64,000 bases of DNA from Bacillus sp. USDA818B3_A (GTDB taxonomy: Bacteria; Bacillota; Bacilli; Bacillales; Cytobacillaceae), in NCBI RefSeq assembly GCF_009928415.1, contig NZ_JAABNN010000017.1, positions 35,512-99,511 of the forward strand, written 5' to 3'. The notes below the pieces were generated by a model. That model ran no database searches and was not told the DNA's origin. It saw only the letters and a list, made by a program, of their open reading frames with translations. The position numbers were made by a program, and so were the translations under genes. Shown here piece after piece: positions 8,477-17,665 of this stretch (positions within the stretch are counted from its first letter, which is position 1; each line of letters begins with the position of its first letter).

Positions 8477-9694
8477 ATGTTAAAACAGATTAATGAAAGC
8501 CTTACGCTAGAAGGGATAAATGGAAATCTAATATTCACTCAAAATTTTAAAAATATAGAGAAGGTATTATCTACTTTTAAGGATTCTAACAAAATCTATA
8601 TTTTTACATATAGTATGACAGATGAGATGTTAAGTTATCTTAAACAGATACCTTCAACGGCCGAGGTTCATTTAGTTGTTAATAATTTAACCTTGAATCT
8701 AGAATTATTGAAGAAAATTTTACCTGAAGAATTTAAATTCCAAATGACCTTATATCTTTGTCCAATAAACCATTCTAAAATAATAGCAACAGATAAGCTT
8801 TGCTATATTGGATCTGCAAACTTTGGATCATATTTTAAATTTGAAGCAGGGATAGTATTAGAAACAAATTCACTATTGTCTGAAAAATTATATAGTTATC
8901 TAGACAACTTAATGAAGTATTCCACATATATTAAGGGACCTAAACTAGTTTTAGAATATGAAACTGTTATGAAACCAATTATTAATGATGAAATGTTAGA
9001 AGAAGAGGTTACGAAGAGAGTCTGGGGCAATATTGAAAATTCCATACACGAGATTAAAGAGAGTATTGATGAATTAGAGAATTTACTGGATAAAGAAAAT
9101 TCACTATTATATTTTATTAATTATATTAGGGATGTAGTTGCAAATATCGTAGAATATGATGAAAGAACATGGGAAATTGATTCTGATATTTCTAGTGGTT
9201 TAGAAAGATTACTTGAACTGGAGATTAATAGAAGAGATTTACTTATCGATGATGTGGAAGAACTTGAGGATCGTATATCAGATAAGGAAGAGCAAATCAA
9301 AGTACTTGAAGGTTACGACTTGGATGAGGAGGATCCTAACTACATTTTTTCTAAAAATGAAGAAGAAGTTGCTAAATTTGATTTGAAAATTTTAGAGGCA
9401 AAACTAGACATTATTCAAGAAGAACTCAGTGAAAAATTTGCGGGGCTAAATGAAGAGTCAGTAAGTCTTCTTGAAAAACTTGTACAATTGTTGGAGGATT
9501 TTAATGATCAGGATAGAGAACGTATTCGCAGTTCATTAAACAACGCAGTAGTAGAAGATGATGTTGAAGTATGGTTAATGGTTCAAGAATATAATTTACT
9601 TGAATTGGGGAAATTTGTCTCAGAAACAGAAATGAATCTATTTAGGGAACGTTTAAGTAAACAAAGTGGGTTCTTAAAAAGTAAATATAAATAA
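8477..9694 (+). CDS. Phospholipase-D-like protein with a long coiled-coil region
   Basis: The product (405 residues from ATG 8477, which follows GGGGGGAT) has an N-terminal PLD-like domain of about 140 residues with a single HKD signature, NHSKIIATDKLCYIGSANFG (H-x-K-x4-D then G-S-A-N). Most of the remainder (about 180-390) is acidic, charged and predicted helical, with heptad-like Leu/Ile spacing. PLD enzymes need two HKD motifs, so this would act as a dimer, as in Nuc- or BfiI-type nucleases. The substrate is unknown; a nuclease or phosphodiesterase role is inferred. The gene is AT-rich compared with its neighbours, has no partner, and ends at a bidirectional terminator. An upstream in-frame ATG at 8411 is less well placed. 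Confidence 0.7.
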   Translation: MLKQINESLTLEGINGNLIFTQNFKNIEKVLSTFKDSNKIYIFTYSMTDEMLSYLKQIPSTAEVHLVVNNLTLNLELLKKILPEEFKFQMTLYLCPINHSKIIATDKLCYIGSANFGSYFKFEAGIVLETNSLLSEKLYSYLDNLMKYSTYIKGPKLVLEYETVMKPIINDEMLEEEVTKRVWGNIENSIHEIKESIDELENLLDKENSLLYFINYIRDVVANIVEYDERTWEIDSDISSGLERLLELEINRRDLLIDDVEELEDRISDKEEQIKVLEGYDLDEEDPNYIFSKNEEEVAKFDLKILEAKLDIIQEELSEKFAGLNEESVSLLEKLVQLLEDFNDQDRERIRSSLNNAVVEDDVEVWLMVQEYNLLELGKFVSETEMNLFRERLSKQSGFLKSKYK

Positions 9695-9883
9695 TTATAT
9701 AAATAGACTGTTTTAAGGTATAGCTGAAGGGCAAAAAGTTATTAGTACATCCTGTTTAAAAGATGATATGGAGAGTGCCATTGGCTGTTTGTTATGATTA
9801 AGCGGTTATAACAGTTGAACAATTGGTTGAAAGTACGGGGACGTTCATGTACCTCTTTTTATTTGCGATCTTCTGATGGGTCA

Positions 9884-9938
9884 AATTTTAAGAGTCATAT
9901 CCCCATAAATATCTAAAGGGGAAATGACTCTTAAAATT
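9884..9938. terminator. Bidirectional terminator between convergent genes
   Basis: AATTTTAAGAGTCAT (9884-9898) and ATGACTCTTAAAATT (9924-9938) are exact complements, with CCCC/GGGG extending the stem inside. It can serve both the PLD-like gene and the ROK kinase gene. Confidence 0.85.
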
Positions 9939-9941
9939 AGG

Positions 9942-10805
9942 TTAATTAGAGCTGACTTCTTTTGCAAGGAGTAGACATCCCGTTATACCAGCATTATCTT
10001 CAAGTTCTGGCGGGACAATATACTCATCAAGATTTGGAGTCTGTACATAGTCGTTTAAAAGGCGCTTGAATTCAGCACGGATAAGTGGGAACAATTGTCT
10101 TTGTTTCATTACACCCCCGCCTAAAATGATTTTCTCAGGGCGAAGAATAAGCGTATAACTTATTAGTGCCTGAGCGATATAATAGGCCTCTAATTTCCAA
10201 ACATGGTCATCGTGTTCTAACTCATGTCCTTTCTTGCTATATCGCCCCTCAATCGCTGGTCCAGCGGCTAACCCTTCTAAACAAGTCTTGTGGAACGGAC
10301 AATTTCCCTCGTATGAATCTTCTTGGTGTTTCCTTATTAAGACATGCCCCATCTCAGGATGGGAAAATCCTTCTAAAATCTTTCCATTTATGACGGCTCC
10401 GCCACCGATACCTGTTCCAATTGTCAGGTATAGGCAGCTGTTCGCACCTTTGGCGCTTCCTTTTTTATATTCTCCATACGCTGCTGCATTGACATCGGTT
10501 GTAAAGGCTACTGGTTTTTGGTATTTTTCCTCCAGTGCGCCAACCAAATTAAAATGTCCCCAGCCCATCTTTGGGGTGGTGGTGATGTAACCATAGGTGC
10601 CGGATTCCTTGTTGACATCAATAGGCCCAAATGAACCAATCCCAATGGAGATTAAGTTGTATTTATTAAAAAATTGATATACGTGTTGCATCGTTTCATT
10701 TGGTAAAGTGGTTGGAATACTGATACGGTCAACAATGTCAAAGTTTTCATCACTTACCGCACAAACAAATTTTGTTCCTCCTGCTTCTATAGCTCCGTAG
10801 TACAT
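9942..10805 (-). CDS. ROK-family fructokinase
   Basis: The 287-residue protein starts YYGAIEAGGTKFVCAV, the ATP-phosphate motif of ROK kinases, and continues with GIGSFGPIDVN, the catalytic-aspartate segment TTDVNAAAYGE, GTGIGGG, and the zinc-binding region HPEMGH and CPFHKTCLEG. It closely resembles the Bacillus fructokinases (GmuE/ScrK type) that phosphorylate fructose to fructose 6-phosphate. ATG 10805 follows GAGGAGGAA. A GH32 remnant lies directly upstream on the same strand, which suggests a former sucrose or fructan locus. Confidence 0.9.
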   Translation of the reverse strand: MYYGAIEAGGTKFVCAVSDENFDIVDRISIPTTLPNETMQHVYQFFNKYNLISIGIGSFGPIDVNKESGTYGYITTTPKMGWGHFNLVGALEEKYQKPVAFTTDVNAAAYGEYKKGSAKGANSCLYLTIGTGIGGGAVINGKILEGFSHPEMGHVLIRKHQEDSYEGNCPFHKTCLEGLAAGPAIEGRYSKKGHELEHDDHVWKLEAYYIAQALISYTLILRPEKIILGGGVMKQRQLFPLIRAEFKRLLNDYVQTPNLDEYIVPPELEDNAGITGCLLLAKEVSSN

Positions 10806-10880
10806 TTCGTTCCTCCTCTATTAAAATTAACACCACAAGCGGTCATTTCTATCACATCTTGATGCCCGTAATCTGACTCC

Positions 10881-11190
10881 CTAATTATTGTGCTCTGTGT
10901 CCACTACTAATTCTATTATAAAGCCTTTACACTTAGTCGGGTCAACAGTCAGTTGAAAATAACCTGTTCTGTTTCCATCTATCTCGATTTTCCTGCCATC
11001 TAGTTGAATGTTTTCATGCAGCACTATTGGTTGAAATAGCGATTCTACGTCGATCGCAGTTTGTTGAACTAAATCTTCATTTTAATTCTTAGTTCCATAG
11101 GGATACTCATGATTCCATTAAAACCATATTTTTGGGCGGAAAGGTATGATGCCCAGTCAGGGAAAAACAGAATATCCCCCGTGTATTGAA
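10881..11190 (-). pseudogene. GH32 (sucrose/fructan hydrolase-like) C-terminal remnant
   Basis: On the minus strand two frames can be joined by one frameshift near 11080. The first reads GDILFFPDWASYLSA then NGIMSIPMELRI, the second DLVQQTAIDVESL and later EIDGNRTGYFQLTVDP, ending at a stop at 10881. The order (small substrate motif, Pro-Arg/Met-Glu-Leu block, then a beta-sandwich) matches the end of GH32 enzymes. There is no start and no catalytic region. It lies just upstream of fructokinase, where a sucrose-6-phosphate hydrolase or levanase gene would fit. The family call is tentative. Confidence 0.5.
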
Positions 11191-11259
11191 ACTAATTGTT
11201 TTGAAATCCGTATTTATAAGAATTAAAATAGTTATAAGTATAAAAAGGGCGGTTGGGTT

Positions 11260-11769
11260 ATGGAGAAATTCTTAAAAGGACTTTTGATTGGTCTTTCGGG
11301 GGTTGCTGTGTTGGGGGCCATTATTGTCGGTGTCCTAATCTATCAAGTGACAAACAATGAGAGTGAAAAAACAGTAGCCGGTGCGGAGTCTTCGCTCGGT
11401 ACAAAAGCAGAAAACGATGCCAAATTAGAAAAAACTATCACTGAAGGAAGTTATATTCCTACCGAACGTGAATTCCAATGGATTGTTCATCGTATGACAC
11501 ACCAAAAAGTTGCTGCAGATGAAAAGGACGGAGCGACGGAAATGACTCCCGAAAGAATTGACCAATTACTTAAAACATTAGTTGAAACTGATTATGTCTA
11601 CAAGGACGTTTATCTAGGAATCTTGAATGAGTGGGATAAAGGATATTTTGAAAACGCGGTCGACGCACACAATGAAATTCTTTCCCTTCAAGACGGTACC
11701 ATCGGAGTTGCGACACGGCTGTTGACACCCGAGGAAGAACAAGAATTCATCGATCAAAACTTTCGATAA
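11260..11769 (+). CDS. DUF6241-type membrane-anchored protein
   Basis: The 169-residue protein has one N-terminal transmembrane helix (about 7-29) and an extracellular domain containing PTEREFQWIVHRMTHQKV and LLTPEEEQEFIDQNF, features of a small conserved Bacillaceae family (DUF6241). No catalytic motif is visible and its function is unknown. It stands alone, with a strong terminator directly downstream. Confidence 0.7.
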   Translation: MEKFLKGLLIGLSGVAVLGAIIVGVLIYQVTNNESEKTVAGAESSLGTKAENDAKLEKTITEGSYIPTEREFQWIVHRMTHQKVAADEKDGATEMTPERIDQLLKTLVETDYVYKDVYLGILNEWDKGYFENAVDAHNEILSLQDGTIGVATRLLTPEEEQEFIDQNFR

Positions 11770-11798
11770 GAATCGGGCGGAAAGGTTTGGTGAAATGT

Positions 11799-11841
11799 AA
11801 AAGAGTAAGGACCCTACTTAGTGGGTCCTTACTCTTTTATT
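11799..11841 (+). terminator. Rho-independent terminator
   Basis: AAAAGAGTAAGGACCC pairs with GGGTCCTTACTCTTTT over an eight-base loop. Confidence 0.9.
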
Positions 11842-11890
11842 TGTAGTAAACAATCGAAGATGAACAAATAGACCGGCAGGAAAAAGGTGC

Positions 11891-12036
11891 TGGAAATATG
11901 ACTATGTCATTGGTTCGTTATTAAAAGATTGTTTGATAATATTAATCATGAATTATTAATGCGAGCTGTTCAAAAGCACACAAAAGAGTCATGGATAAGG
12001 ATGTATAACGAAAGATGGCTCAAAGCACTTGCGAAA
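11891..12036 (+). pseudogene. Group II intron reverse transcriptase/maturase fragment
   Basis: About 48 codons in one frame read KDCFDNINHELLMRAVQKH then SWIRMYNERWLKA, which is the conserved RT block of LtrA-type intron-encoded proteins (usual form: FFDNIDHELLM). The catalytic YADD block, the rest of the RT and the intron RNA are absent. A hairpin follows at 12039-12068 (AGAACCCAG/CTGGGTTCT). Confidence 0.65.
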
Positions 12037-12152
12037 AGAGAACCCAGCATGTTTCCACACTGGGTTCTTGGAATGGTTCCTTAATGGCTGGATATATTCT
12101 GATTGTTTTTTTATAATAGATTCATATTTCAAATTATTGAGAGGGGTTTCAA

Positions 12153-13157
12153 GTGAAAAAGCTTTTATCTGTATACGCTTTATTAATCATTGCCTTTCTA
12201 ATATATTTAATAGATTTTCAAACCCGTGAGGCAACCGCAAGTATTGATGGTAAATCAAAAGGTCTGCAGGGGGACATGGATGAGAAATATGTCATGGTTA
12301 CTTTCCAAGCAGGGGCCGATTATTGGAAAAATATTTTAAAAGGATTTGAGGATGCGTCACAGGCATATAATGTCTCCGTGGAATATCGTGGTGCAGCCCA
12401 ATATGATGTGAAAGAGCAAATCACGGTTCTTGAGCAGGTCATTGCGAGAAAGCCATCAGGAATAGCGATTTCCGCCATTCATCCGGATGCACTCGATGTA
12501 ACCATCTATAAAGCCATAGATGCAGGTATTCCTGTTGTACTATTTGATTCGGATGCTCCCAAAAGTAATGCTTATTCCTATATAGGGACCGATAATTATA
12601 ATGCGGGCGTTAAAGCGGCCCATGAAATGGCGGATATGCTTGATTATACAGGAAAGGTAGCTGTCATCACGTTATCTAATCAGCAAAATCAAATCGACCG
12701 ATTGTCGGGGTTCCAAGAGACACTTGAAAAGCAATATCCTGATATTAAAATGGTGGCTGTTAAAGATGGAAAAGGGAATCAGCTGGTTTCTAAGCGTGTT
12801 GCAATTGATATTTTAAAACAGCATCCGGATTTAAAAGGGATTTTTGTAACGGAGGCAAATGGCGGCGTTGGGGTAGGAGAAGCTGCTATTCTCCAAAGAA
12901 AAGTTGGCCAAGTAAAAATTATTGGTTTTGATACAGATAAACAAATGCTTGACATGGTGAAAGACGGTACGATATCGGCTACCCTAGCACAGGGAACTTG
13001 GAACATGGGCTATTGGTCTCTGCAATATTTGTTCCATGTCAGACATGACCTGATTGAACTTCCAAATGATCCGTATACGAACGATATTCTACCGAAAATG
13101 GATACGGGCATAACAGTCGTGACCAAAAAAAATGTAGACAACTATTATGCAAAATAG
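12153..13157 (+). CDS. Membrane-anchored sugar-binding protein (Peripla_BP_4), sensor component
   Basis: The 334-residue protein (GTG start after GAGAGGGG) has an N-terminal hydrophobic segment (about 4-21) without a lipobox cysteine, so it is probably membrane-anchored. The rest is a ribose-binding-like fold: VTFQAGADYWKN, AISAIHPDALD, VVLFDSDAP, YIGTDNYNAG and GFDTDKQML. It sits directly upstream of a histidine kinase and response regulator, ahead of an ABC operon that has its own lipoprotein. This is the arrangement of three-component sugar sensors such as XylFII-LytS-YesN, in which the binding protein presents sugar to the kinase. The sensor role is inferred from context. Confidence 0.8.
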   Translation: MKKLLSVYALLIIAFLIYLIDFQTREATASIDGKSKGLQGDMDEKYVMVTFQAGADYWKNILKGFEDASQAYNVSVEYRGAAQYDVKEQITVLEQVIARKPSGIAISAIHPDALDVTIYKAIDAGIPVVLFDSDAPKSNAYSYIGTDNYNAGVKAAHEMADMLDYTGKVAVITLSNQQNQIDRLSGFQETLEKQYPDIKMVAVKDGKGNQLVSKRVAIDILKQHPDLKGIFVTEANGGVGVGEAAILQRKVGQVKIIGFDTDKQMLDMVKDGTISATLAQGTWNMGYWSLQYLFHVRHDLIELPNDPYTNDILPKMDTGITVVTKKNVDNYYAK

Positions 13158-13173
13158 GCAGCATTGGAATTGA

Positions 13174-14964
13174 GTGATGATGTTGAAAAAAATGACCTCA
13201 TTAGAAATAAATGATTTACCCATTCGTTATAAAATCATAGCTTTATTGCTCATCATCAGCATCCTGCCCTCCATCGGTTTTAGCTCGATGATCAGTATGG
13301 CTGTAGATAAAATTATTGAAAAGCAGGCAACCAAACATACACTGCAACTAATCGGCCAGGCGAACCAATCATTGGAATCGTACGTGGAAAATATGCAGGA
13401 TACCTCCTATCTTGTCTCATTCAATGCGGATATCATCCGATTTCTCCAGGATGGAAAAGCGGCAAATGAAAATGATCAGTACGAAATGCAGCAATTTTTG
13501 CAAGGGTTTACAACAGTTAATCCTGAAATCGCGGGAATCCTTGTGATAAATGATAAAGGTAAATATCTCAGTAATGAGATGTATACTCGTAATATTAAAT
13601 CTCTAATAAAGGAAAATTGGTATCGGGAAGCGATTGAGAATAATGGTATTTTTAAGATTATCGGCCATCCGGCAGATAGAAGTGTCAGAACCCATGTAAA
13701 TTATAAGAATAGTGAAATTGTATCGGGGGCTAGGGCAATCCTGGATCCCGAATCGCAGACGGTGGTTGGAGTCATCTTAATAGATTTAAAATCGCGGGTG
13801 ATATCAAAAGTCATCGAAGATGTAAAATTAGGGAAAACAGGTTATCTAATGGTCATCGATGATGAGGGGGAAGTCATTTATTCCCCACAAGGCTCTTTGG
13901 TCGACAAAATACAGCTTAGCTGGTTAAAAAAGGGATCGTCAGGCACATTTTCGAAAAAGATAAACGGGAAAAACATGCAATTCATCTATAGAAAGTCTCC
14001 ATTTTCGAATTGGACGACCATCGGGGTATTCCCGACAAATGAGTCGGTAATGGAAGTACATAAGATTAACTTTTACGTGATTAGCTTTTTATTTATCGTT
14101 TTTGCATTTGGAATTGGTGCATCTTATTACATATCTTTTTCAATGTCAAAGCCGATTAATCAATTAAATGCTTTTATGAATCAAGTTGAGTCAGGTGATT
14201 TATCCATTCGCTATAAAGGCGATCGGGCAGATGAAATTGGGAAGCTGGGGCGCAGTTTTAACACGATGTTGGAGCAGATCAACAAGCTGATTTCACTCAT
14301 CGAAATTCAGGGGAGGCAAAAGCAGGAAGCAGAATTACGGGCATTGCAATCCCATATCAAGCCGCACTTTTTATACAATACGCTTGACACCATTAATTGG
14401 ATGGCCCGGAGAAAAGGGGCGTTGGATGTGGCCGAAGTCGTGGACTCCCTATCACAGCTTTTCCGGATTGGTCTAAGTAAAGGCAACGACTTGATCCCAT
14501 TGGCGAATGAAATAGAGCATATTGAAAGTTATTTGAAAATCCAAAAGGCCAGATATAAAGAAAAGTTAAATTATAGTATTTCCATAGACCCGAAACTTGC
14601 CAATATATCAGTTATAAAAATTGTATTGCAGCCAATCGTTGAAAATGCCATCTATCATGGAATTAAAGAGAGGAGGGGGCCGGGGCATATTTCCATTAGC
14701 GGGGAAGAACATGAGGGGAATTTAGCCCTTTCTGTAATGGATGATGGAGTGGGAATCGAAGGGGAAAGATTAGCTGCATTACGTGAAAGTCTGGCCTTTA
14801 ACTTTGATAGTTTGGAAGAAACGAAGAAGATGACTACGATTGGCTATGGTGTTATGAATGTTCAAGCCAGGATAAAGCTGACGCATGGGGATCCATATGG
14901 TTTATACATTGATAGTGTAAAAGGAAAAGGAACAACCGTGAAAATTCTTCTTCCATTGAATTGA
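13174..14964 (+). CDS. Sensor histidine kinase, YesM/LytS type
   Basis: The product is 596 residues with an N-terminal membrane helix (about 19-40), an extracellular Cache-like sensor region (about 45-290), a second helix (about 295-320), a HAMP linker, a His_kinase domain with phospho-acceptor H398 in KPHFLYNTLD, and a HATPase domain (VENAIYHGI, DDGVGI). It probably senses a sugar through the upstream binding protein and phosphorylates the response regulator encoded next. Three candidate starts (GTG 13174, ATG 13177, ATG 13180) are adjacent and the ribosome-binding site is weak, which suggests coupling to the gene before it. Confidence 0.9.
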   Translation: MMMLKKMTSLEINDLPIRYKIIALLLIISILPSIGFSSMISMAVDKIIEKQATKHTLQLIGQANQSLESYVENMQDTSYLVSFNADIIRFLQDGKAANENDQYEMQQFLQGFTTVNPEIAGILVINDKGKYLSNEMYTRNIKSLIKENWYREAIENNGIFKIIGHPADRSVRTHVNYKNSEIVSGARAILDPESQTVVGVILIDLKSRVISKVIEDVKLGKTGYLMVIDDEGEVIYSPQGSLVDKIQLSWLKKGSSGTFSKKINGKNMQFIYRKSPFSNWTTIGVFPTNESVMEVHKINFYVISFLFIVFAFGIGASYYISFSMSKPINQLNAFMNQVESGDLSIRYKGDRADEIGKLGRSFNTMLEQINKLISLIEIQGRQKQEAELRALQSHIKPHFLYNTLDTINWMARRKGALDVAEVVDSLSQLFRIGLSKGNDLIPLANEIEHIESYLKIQKARYKEKLNYSISIDPKLANISVIKIVLQPIVENAIYHGIKERRGPGHISISGEEHEGNLALSVMDDGVGIEGERLAALRESLAFNFDSLEETKKMTTIGYGVMNVQARIKLTHGDPYGLYIDSVKGKGTTVKILLPLN

Positions 14965-15001
14965 TATATATATAAATCCTATACGTAATGGGGGGTTATG
15001 C

Positions 15002-16231
15002 TTGAAGCAGCTATTAAAGGTATTAATTGCAGATGACGAGCCAAATATTCGAGAAGGGATCCGGTATTCCATCGACTGGAATTATATTGGGATGGAAGTG
15101 GCAGCTGAAGCGGAAGATGGTGAAGAAGCATTAGAATTGGCGCTGAAATATGAAGTAGATATTCTTTTGGCGGACTTAAACATGCCAATTATGAATGGAC
15201 TGACGTTGATTAAAAATATCCGGGACAGCCTTCCTAAATGTAAGGTTGTGGTCATTTCAGGCTATGATGAGTTCAGTTATGCCCAGGAAGCTCTACGGTT
15301 ACAGGTGGAGGATTATATTTTAAAGCCAATCAAACCGGATAGTTTAACGGAGGTCCTTAAAAAAGTGGCGAGTAATCTACAGACGATGAGGGCCCAAAGG
15401 AAGTATTTAGAAATAGCCTCGAGCCACATTTCGGAGAATACATCGTTCATTCAAGAACAATTTTGTCGGAATTGGGTGGACGGAAATCTGGCAGCCGATG
15501 AAATTAAGGAGCAGCTTCAGTTTTGGGGGCTCCCGGTGGAAGTGCCTGATTTAATGGCCGTCGTTCGCAGTAAGGAATTGGAGATGAATCAACCCTTTAT
15601 ACAAGGGGCGGATAAGGAATTGTTTTTATTCGGGATGAAAAACGTTATTTTAGAAGTGTTGGAAAAACAGCAAAAGCTGGTTTTTACTGACCCATCCGAT
15701 CTGCTTTTCATCCTATTGTGGGGACAAGTTCAAGAAGAATCATTTTCAGAGATAGAAACGAGTATCGAGTCCTATTTACAGGTGTCCCCGACTCTTTATT
15801 CAGAATCCATCTCAGGAGATTTTGCTGTGGTTCCTTCCGTTTACGAGAATTGTAAAACGAAGGTTCATGAGGGGTCACACATTTCTCCTATGGTAAGACG
15901 GGCAAAAAATTATATATGCCAGCAATATACGAATCCTGAGCTGACCCTGGAATCCATTGCCCAGCAATTACAAGTTTCATCTGTCTATTTAAGCCGGATG
16001 ATTAAACAAGGATTGGGAACTTCCTTTACAGGTTTGGTTACCGAAATGAGAATAAAAAAAGCGATCAAGCTGCTGAATTCTACCAATTTGCAGGTATATG
16101 AAATAGCTGAACAAGTCGGGTATGAATCTCAGCATTATTTTAGCACTGCTTTTAAGAAGGTTGTTGGTGTTTCTCCCAATCAATATCGAAAAGGTGCTGC
16201 ACTGCCGTCAATGCTGAATACTAACAGCTAA
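15002..16231 (+). CDS. Response regulator with AraC-type DNA-binding domain (YesN type)
   Basis: The 409-residue product (TTG start after GGGGGTT) has a receiver domain (about 1-120; acidic pocket ADDE, phospho-acceptor D58 in LLADLNMP, K in LKPIKP), a variable middle, and a C-terminal double helix-turn-helix of the AraC family (RAKNYICQQYTNPELTLESI to VGYESQHYFSTAFKKVVGVSP). It probably activates the ABC operon that starts at 16.5 kb. Binding sites could not be assigned by eye. Confidence 0.9.
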   Translation: MKQLLKVLIADDEPNIREGIRYSIDWNYIGMEVAAEAEDGEEALELALKYEVDILLADLNMPIMNGLTLIKNIRDSLPKCKVVVISGYDEFSYAQEALRLQVEDYILKPIKPDSLTEVLKKVASNLQTMRAQRKYLEIASSHISENTSFIQEQFCRNWVDGNLAADEIKEQLQFWGLPVEVPDLMAVVRSKELEMNQPFIQGADKELFLFGMKNVILEVLEKQQKLVFTDPSDLLFILLWGQVQEESFSEIETSIESYLQVSPTLYSESISGDFAVVPSVYENCKTKVHEGSHISPMVRRAKNYICQQYTNPELTLESIAQQLQVSSVYLSRMIKQGLGTSFTGLVTEMRIKKAIKLLNSTNLQVYEIAEQVGYESQHYFSTAFKKVVGVSPNQYRKGAALPSMLNTNS

Positions 16232-16319
16232 AAAAGTTGTCAGTTCCAGAAGCGGAAATAAACAGCCCCATTTAACAGAGCCAAAACAATGAATAAAAAG
16301 TGTACTGCAAAAGTTCGAT

Positions 16320-16382
16320 AAACATAAAAAGGGTGAGCACCTGCCAGCAGCAGTGTGCCGCCCTTTTTATGTTTATATTTTT
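16320..16382 (+). terminator. Terminator after the sensor operon
   Basis: AAACATAAAAAGGG pairs with CCCTTTTTATGTTT around a long loop that can form a further small hairpin; a T-rich tail follows. Confidence 0.8.
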
Positions 16383-16392
16383 ATAAAGAAAA

Positions 16393-16406
16393 CGTAAGCG
16401 CTTAAT
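16393..16406 (+). promoter_or_regulatory. cre-like CcpA site upstream of the sugar ABC operon
   Basis: CGTAAGCGCTTAAT keeps the AAGCGCTT core of the catabolite-responsive element, with mismatches at the outer positions. It lies about 140 bases before the binding-protein gene, suggesting glucose repression. Confidence 0.5.
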
Positions 16407-16543
16407 AAAAGTTAAATTTTTATAAAAATTGTTAATTAATCGAAAAGACGTGTTCGGCTGCCCTTGTTATGATGTTTTTAAGAGAAAGGGCTTACATCCT
16501 GTCTCAGAAAAATTTATTTACATAGTAAAGAGGGGGCATACCA

Positions 16544-17500
16544 ATGAAAAAATTAGTTTCCATTTTCTTAGTTGCATTGCTGGCTTTTGGGTTAGTTGCA
16601 TGTAACAAAAGCGATCAATCTAGTGGATCTGCTGGAAAGTCTAAAGAACATTACGTTTTTGGTTACACATCTATGACACAGAACAATCCGTTCTTCCAAG
16701 TGCTTGAAAAGTCCATCCGCGAAAAGGTAGAGGCGAATGGCGACAAGCTAATTACCACCAATCCAGCAATGAACGTGGAACTTCAAATTAATCAAATTGA
16801 AGACATGATTGCTCAGGGAATTGATGGGATCTTCTTAAATCCTGTGGATTGGGAAGGTATTAGACCTGCATTAGTGATGCTCGAAGAAGCCAATATTCCG
16901 ATTATCAACTATGATACAGAAGTTAAGGACTTTAAATATGTTACCGCTTACGTTGGTTCTGATAACAAAAATGCAGGTAGAGTAGACGGAGAAGATCTTG
17001 TAAAAAGGTTTCCAAATGGCGGAAAGATTGCGGTCCTTGACAGTCCTACAATGAATTCTATCAATGATAGAATTGCAGGGTTTATGGAAGCCATTAAAGG
17101 GAAAAATTTTGAAATTGTAGCACAGCAAGATGCTAAAGGAGATTTACAAACAGCTCTAGGTATCACCGAAGATATCCTACAAGCTCATCCTGATATTGTT
17201 GCAATCATGGGCGGAAATGATCCAACCGCGTTAGGTGCTTTAGCAGCAGCAAAAGCCGCGAATAAATCCGATATTGCCATTTATGGGGTAGATGGTTCTC
17301 CTGATGCCAAAGCAGCAATTAAAGAAGGCGGACCACTTGTTGGAACAGGTGCACAATCACCAATTTCAATCGGAAAAGAATCAGTTGATGTAGCATACAA
17401 AGTGCTAAAAGGTAAAAAGTTTGAGAAGAGAAATCCAGTAGAAACATTCTTAATCAACAAAGATAATGTCGATAAATACGGTATAGATGGATGGCAGTAA
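16544..17500 (+). CDS. Sugar ABC transporter substrate-binding lipoprotein (RbsB-like)
   Basis: The 318-residue product begins with a lipoprotein signal (about 1-20; lipobox LVAC) and is a Peripla_BP_4 protein: YTSMTQNNPFFQVLE, GIDGIFLNPVDWEG, YVGSDNKNAGR and GVDGSPDAK. It should capture a monosaccharide at the cell surface and deliver it to the permease encoded downstream. It starts the transport operon after a terminator and a cre-like site. A ligand cannot be assigned from sequence. AGAGGGGG precedes ATG 16544. Confidence 0.9.
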   Translation: MKKLVSIFLVALLAFGLVACNKSDQSSGSAGKSKEHYVFGYTSMTQNNPFFQVLEKSIREKVEANGDKLITTNPAMNVELQINQIEDMIAQGIDGIFLNPVDWEGIRPALVMLEEANIPIINYDTEVKDFKYVTAYVGSDNKNAGRVDGEDLVKRFPNGGKIAVLDSPTMNSINDRIAGFMEAIKGKNFEIVAQQDAKGDLQTALGITEDILQAHPDIVAIMGGNDPTALGALAAAKAANKSDIAIYGVDGSPDAKAAIKEGGPLVGTGAQSPISIGKESVDVAYKVLKGKKFEKRNPVETFLINKDNVDKYGIDGWQ

Positions 17501-17665
17501 GCAGCAGTAAATAATGATTTAGATGAATGGGTGACTAAGAAAACTTAAGTGCCGGCCTTCTTCATACAAGTATATTGAATACAAGCTGAAATAGCTTTAT
17601 TTTGTACTAGTTTGACTAGGATTGAGCGTATGGGTCACCCCTTCTAATTTAACGAGGTGGAAAAT

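Noticed and set aside
12029..12229. A 66-codon plus-strand frame overlapping the start of the binding-protein gene
   Set aside because: It runs through the intron remnant and hairpin into a well supported gene in another frame.
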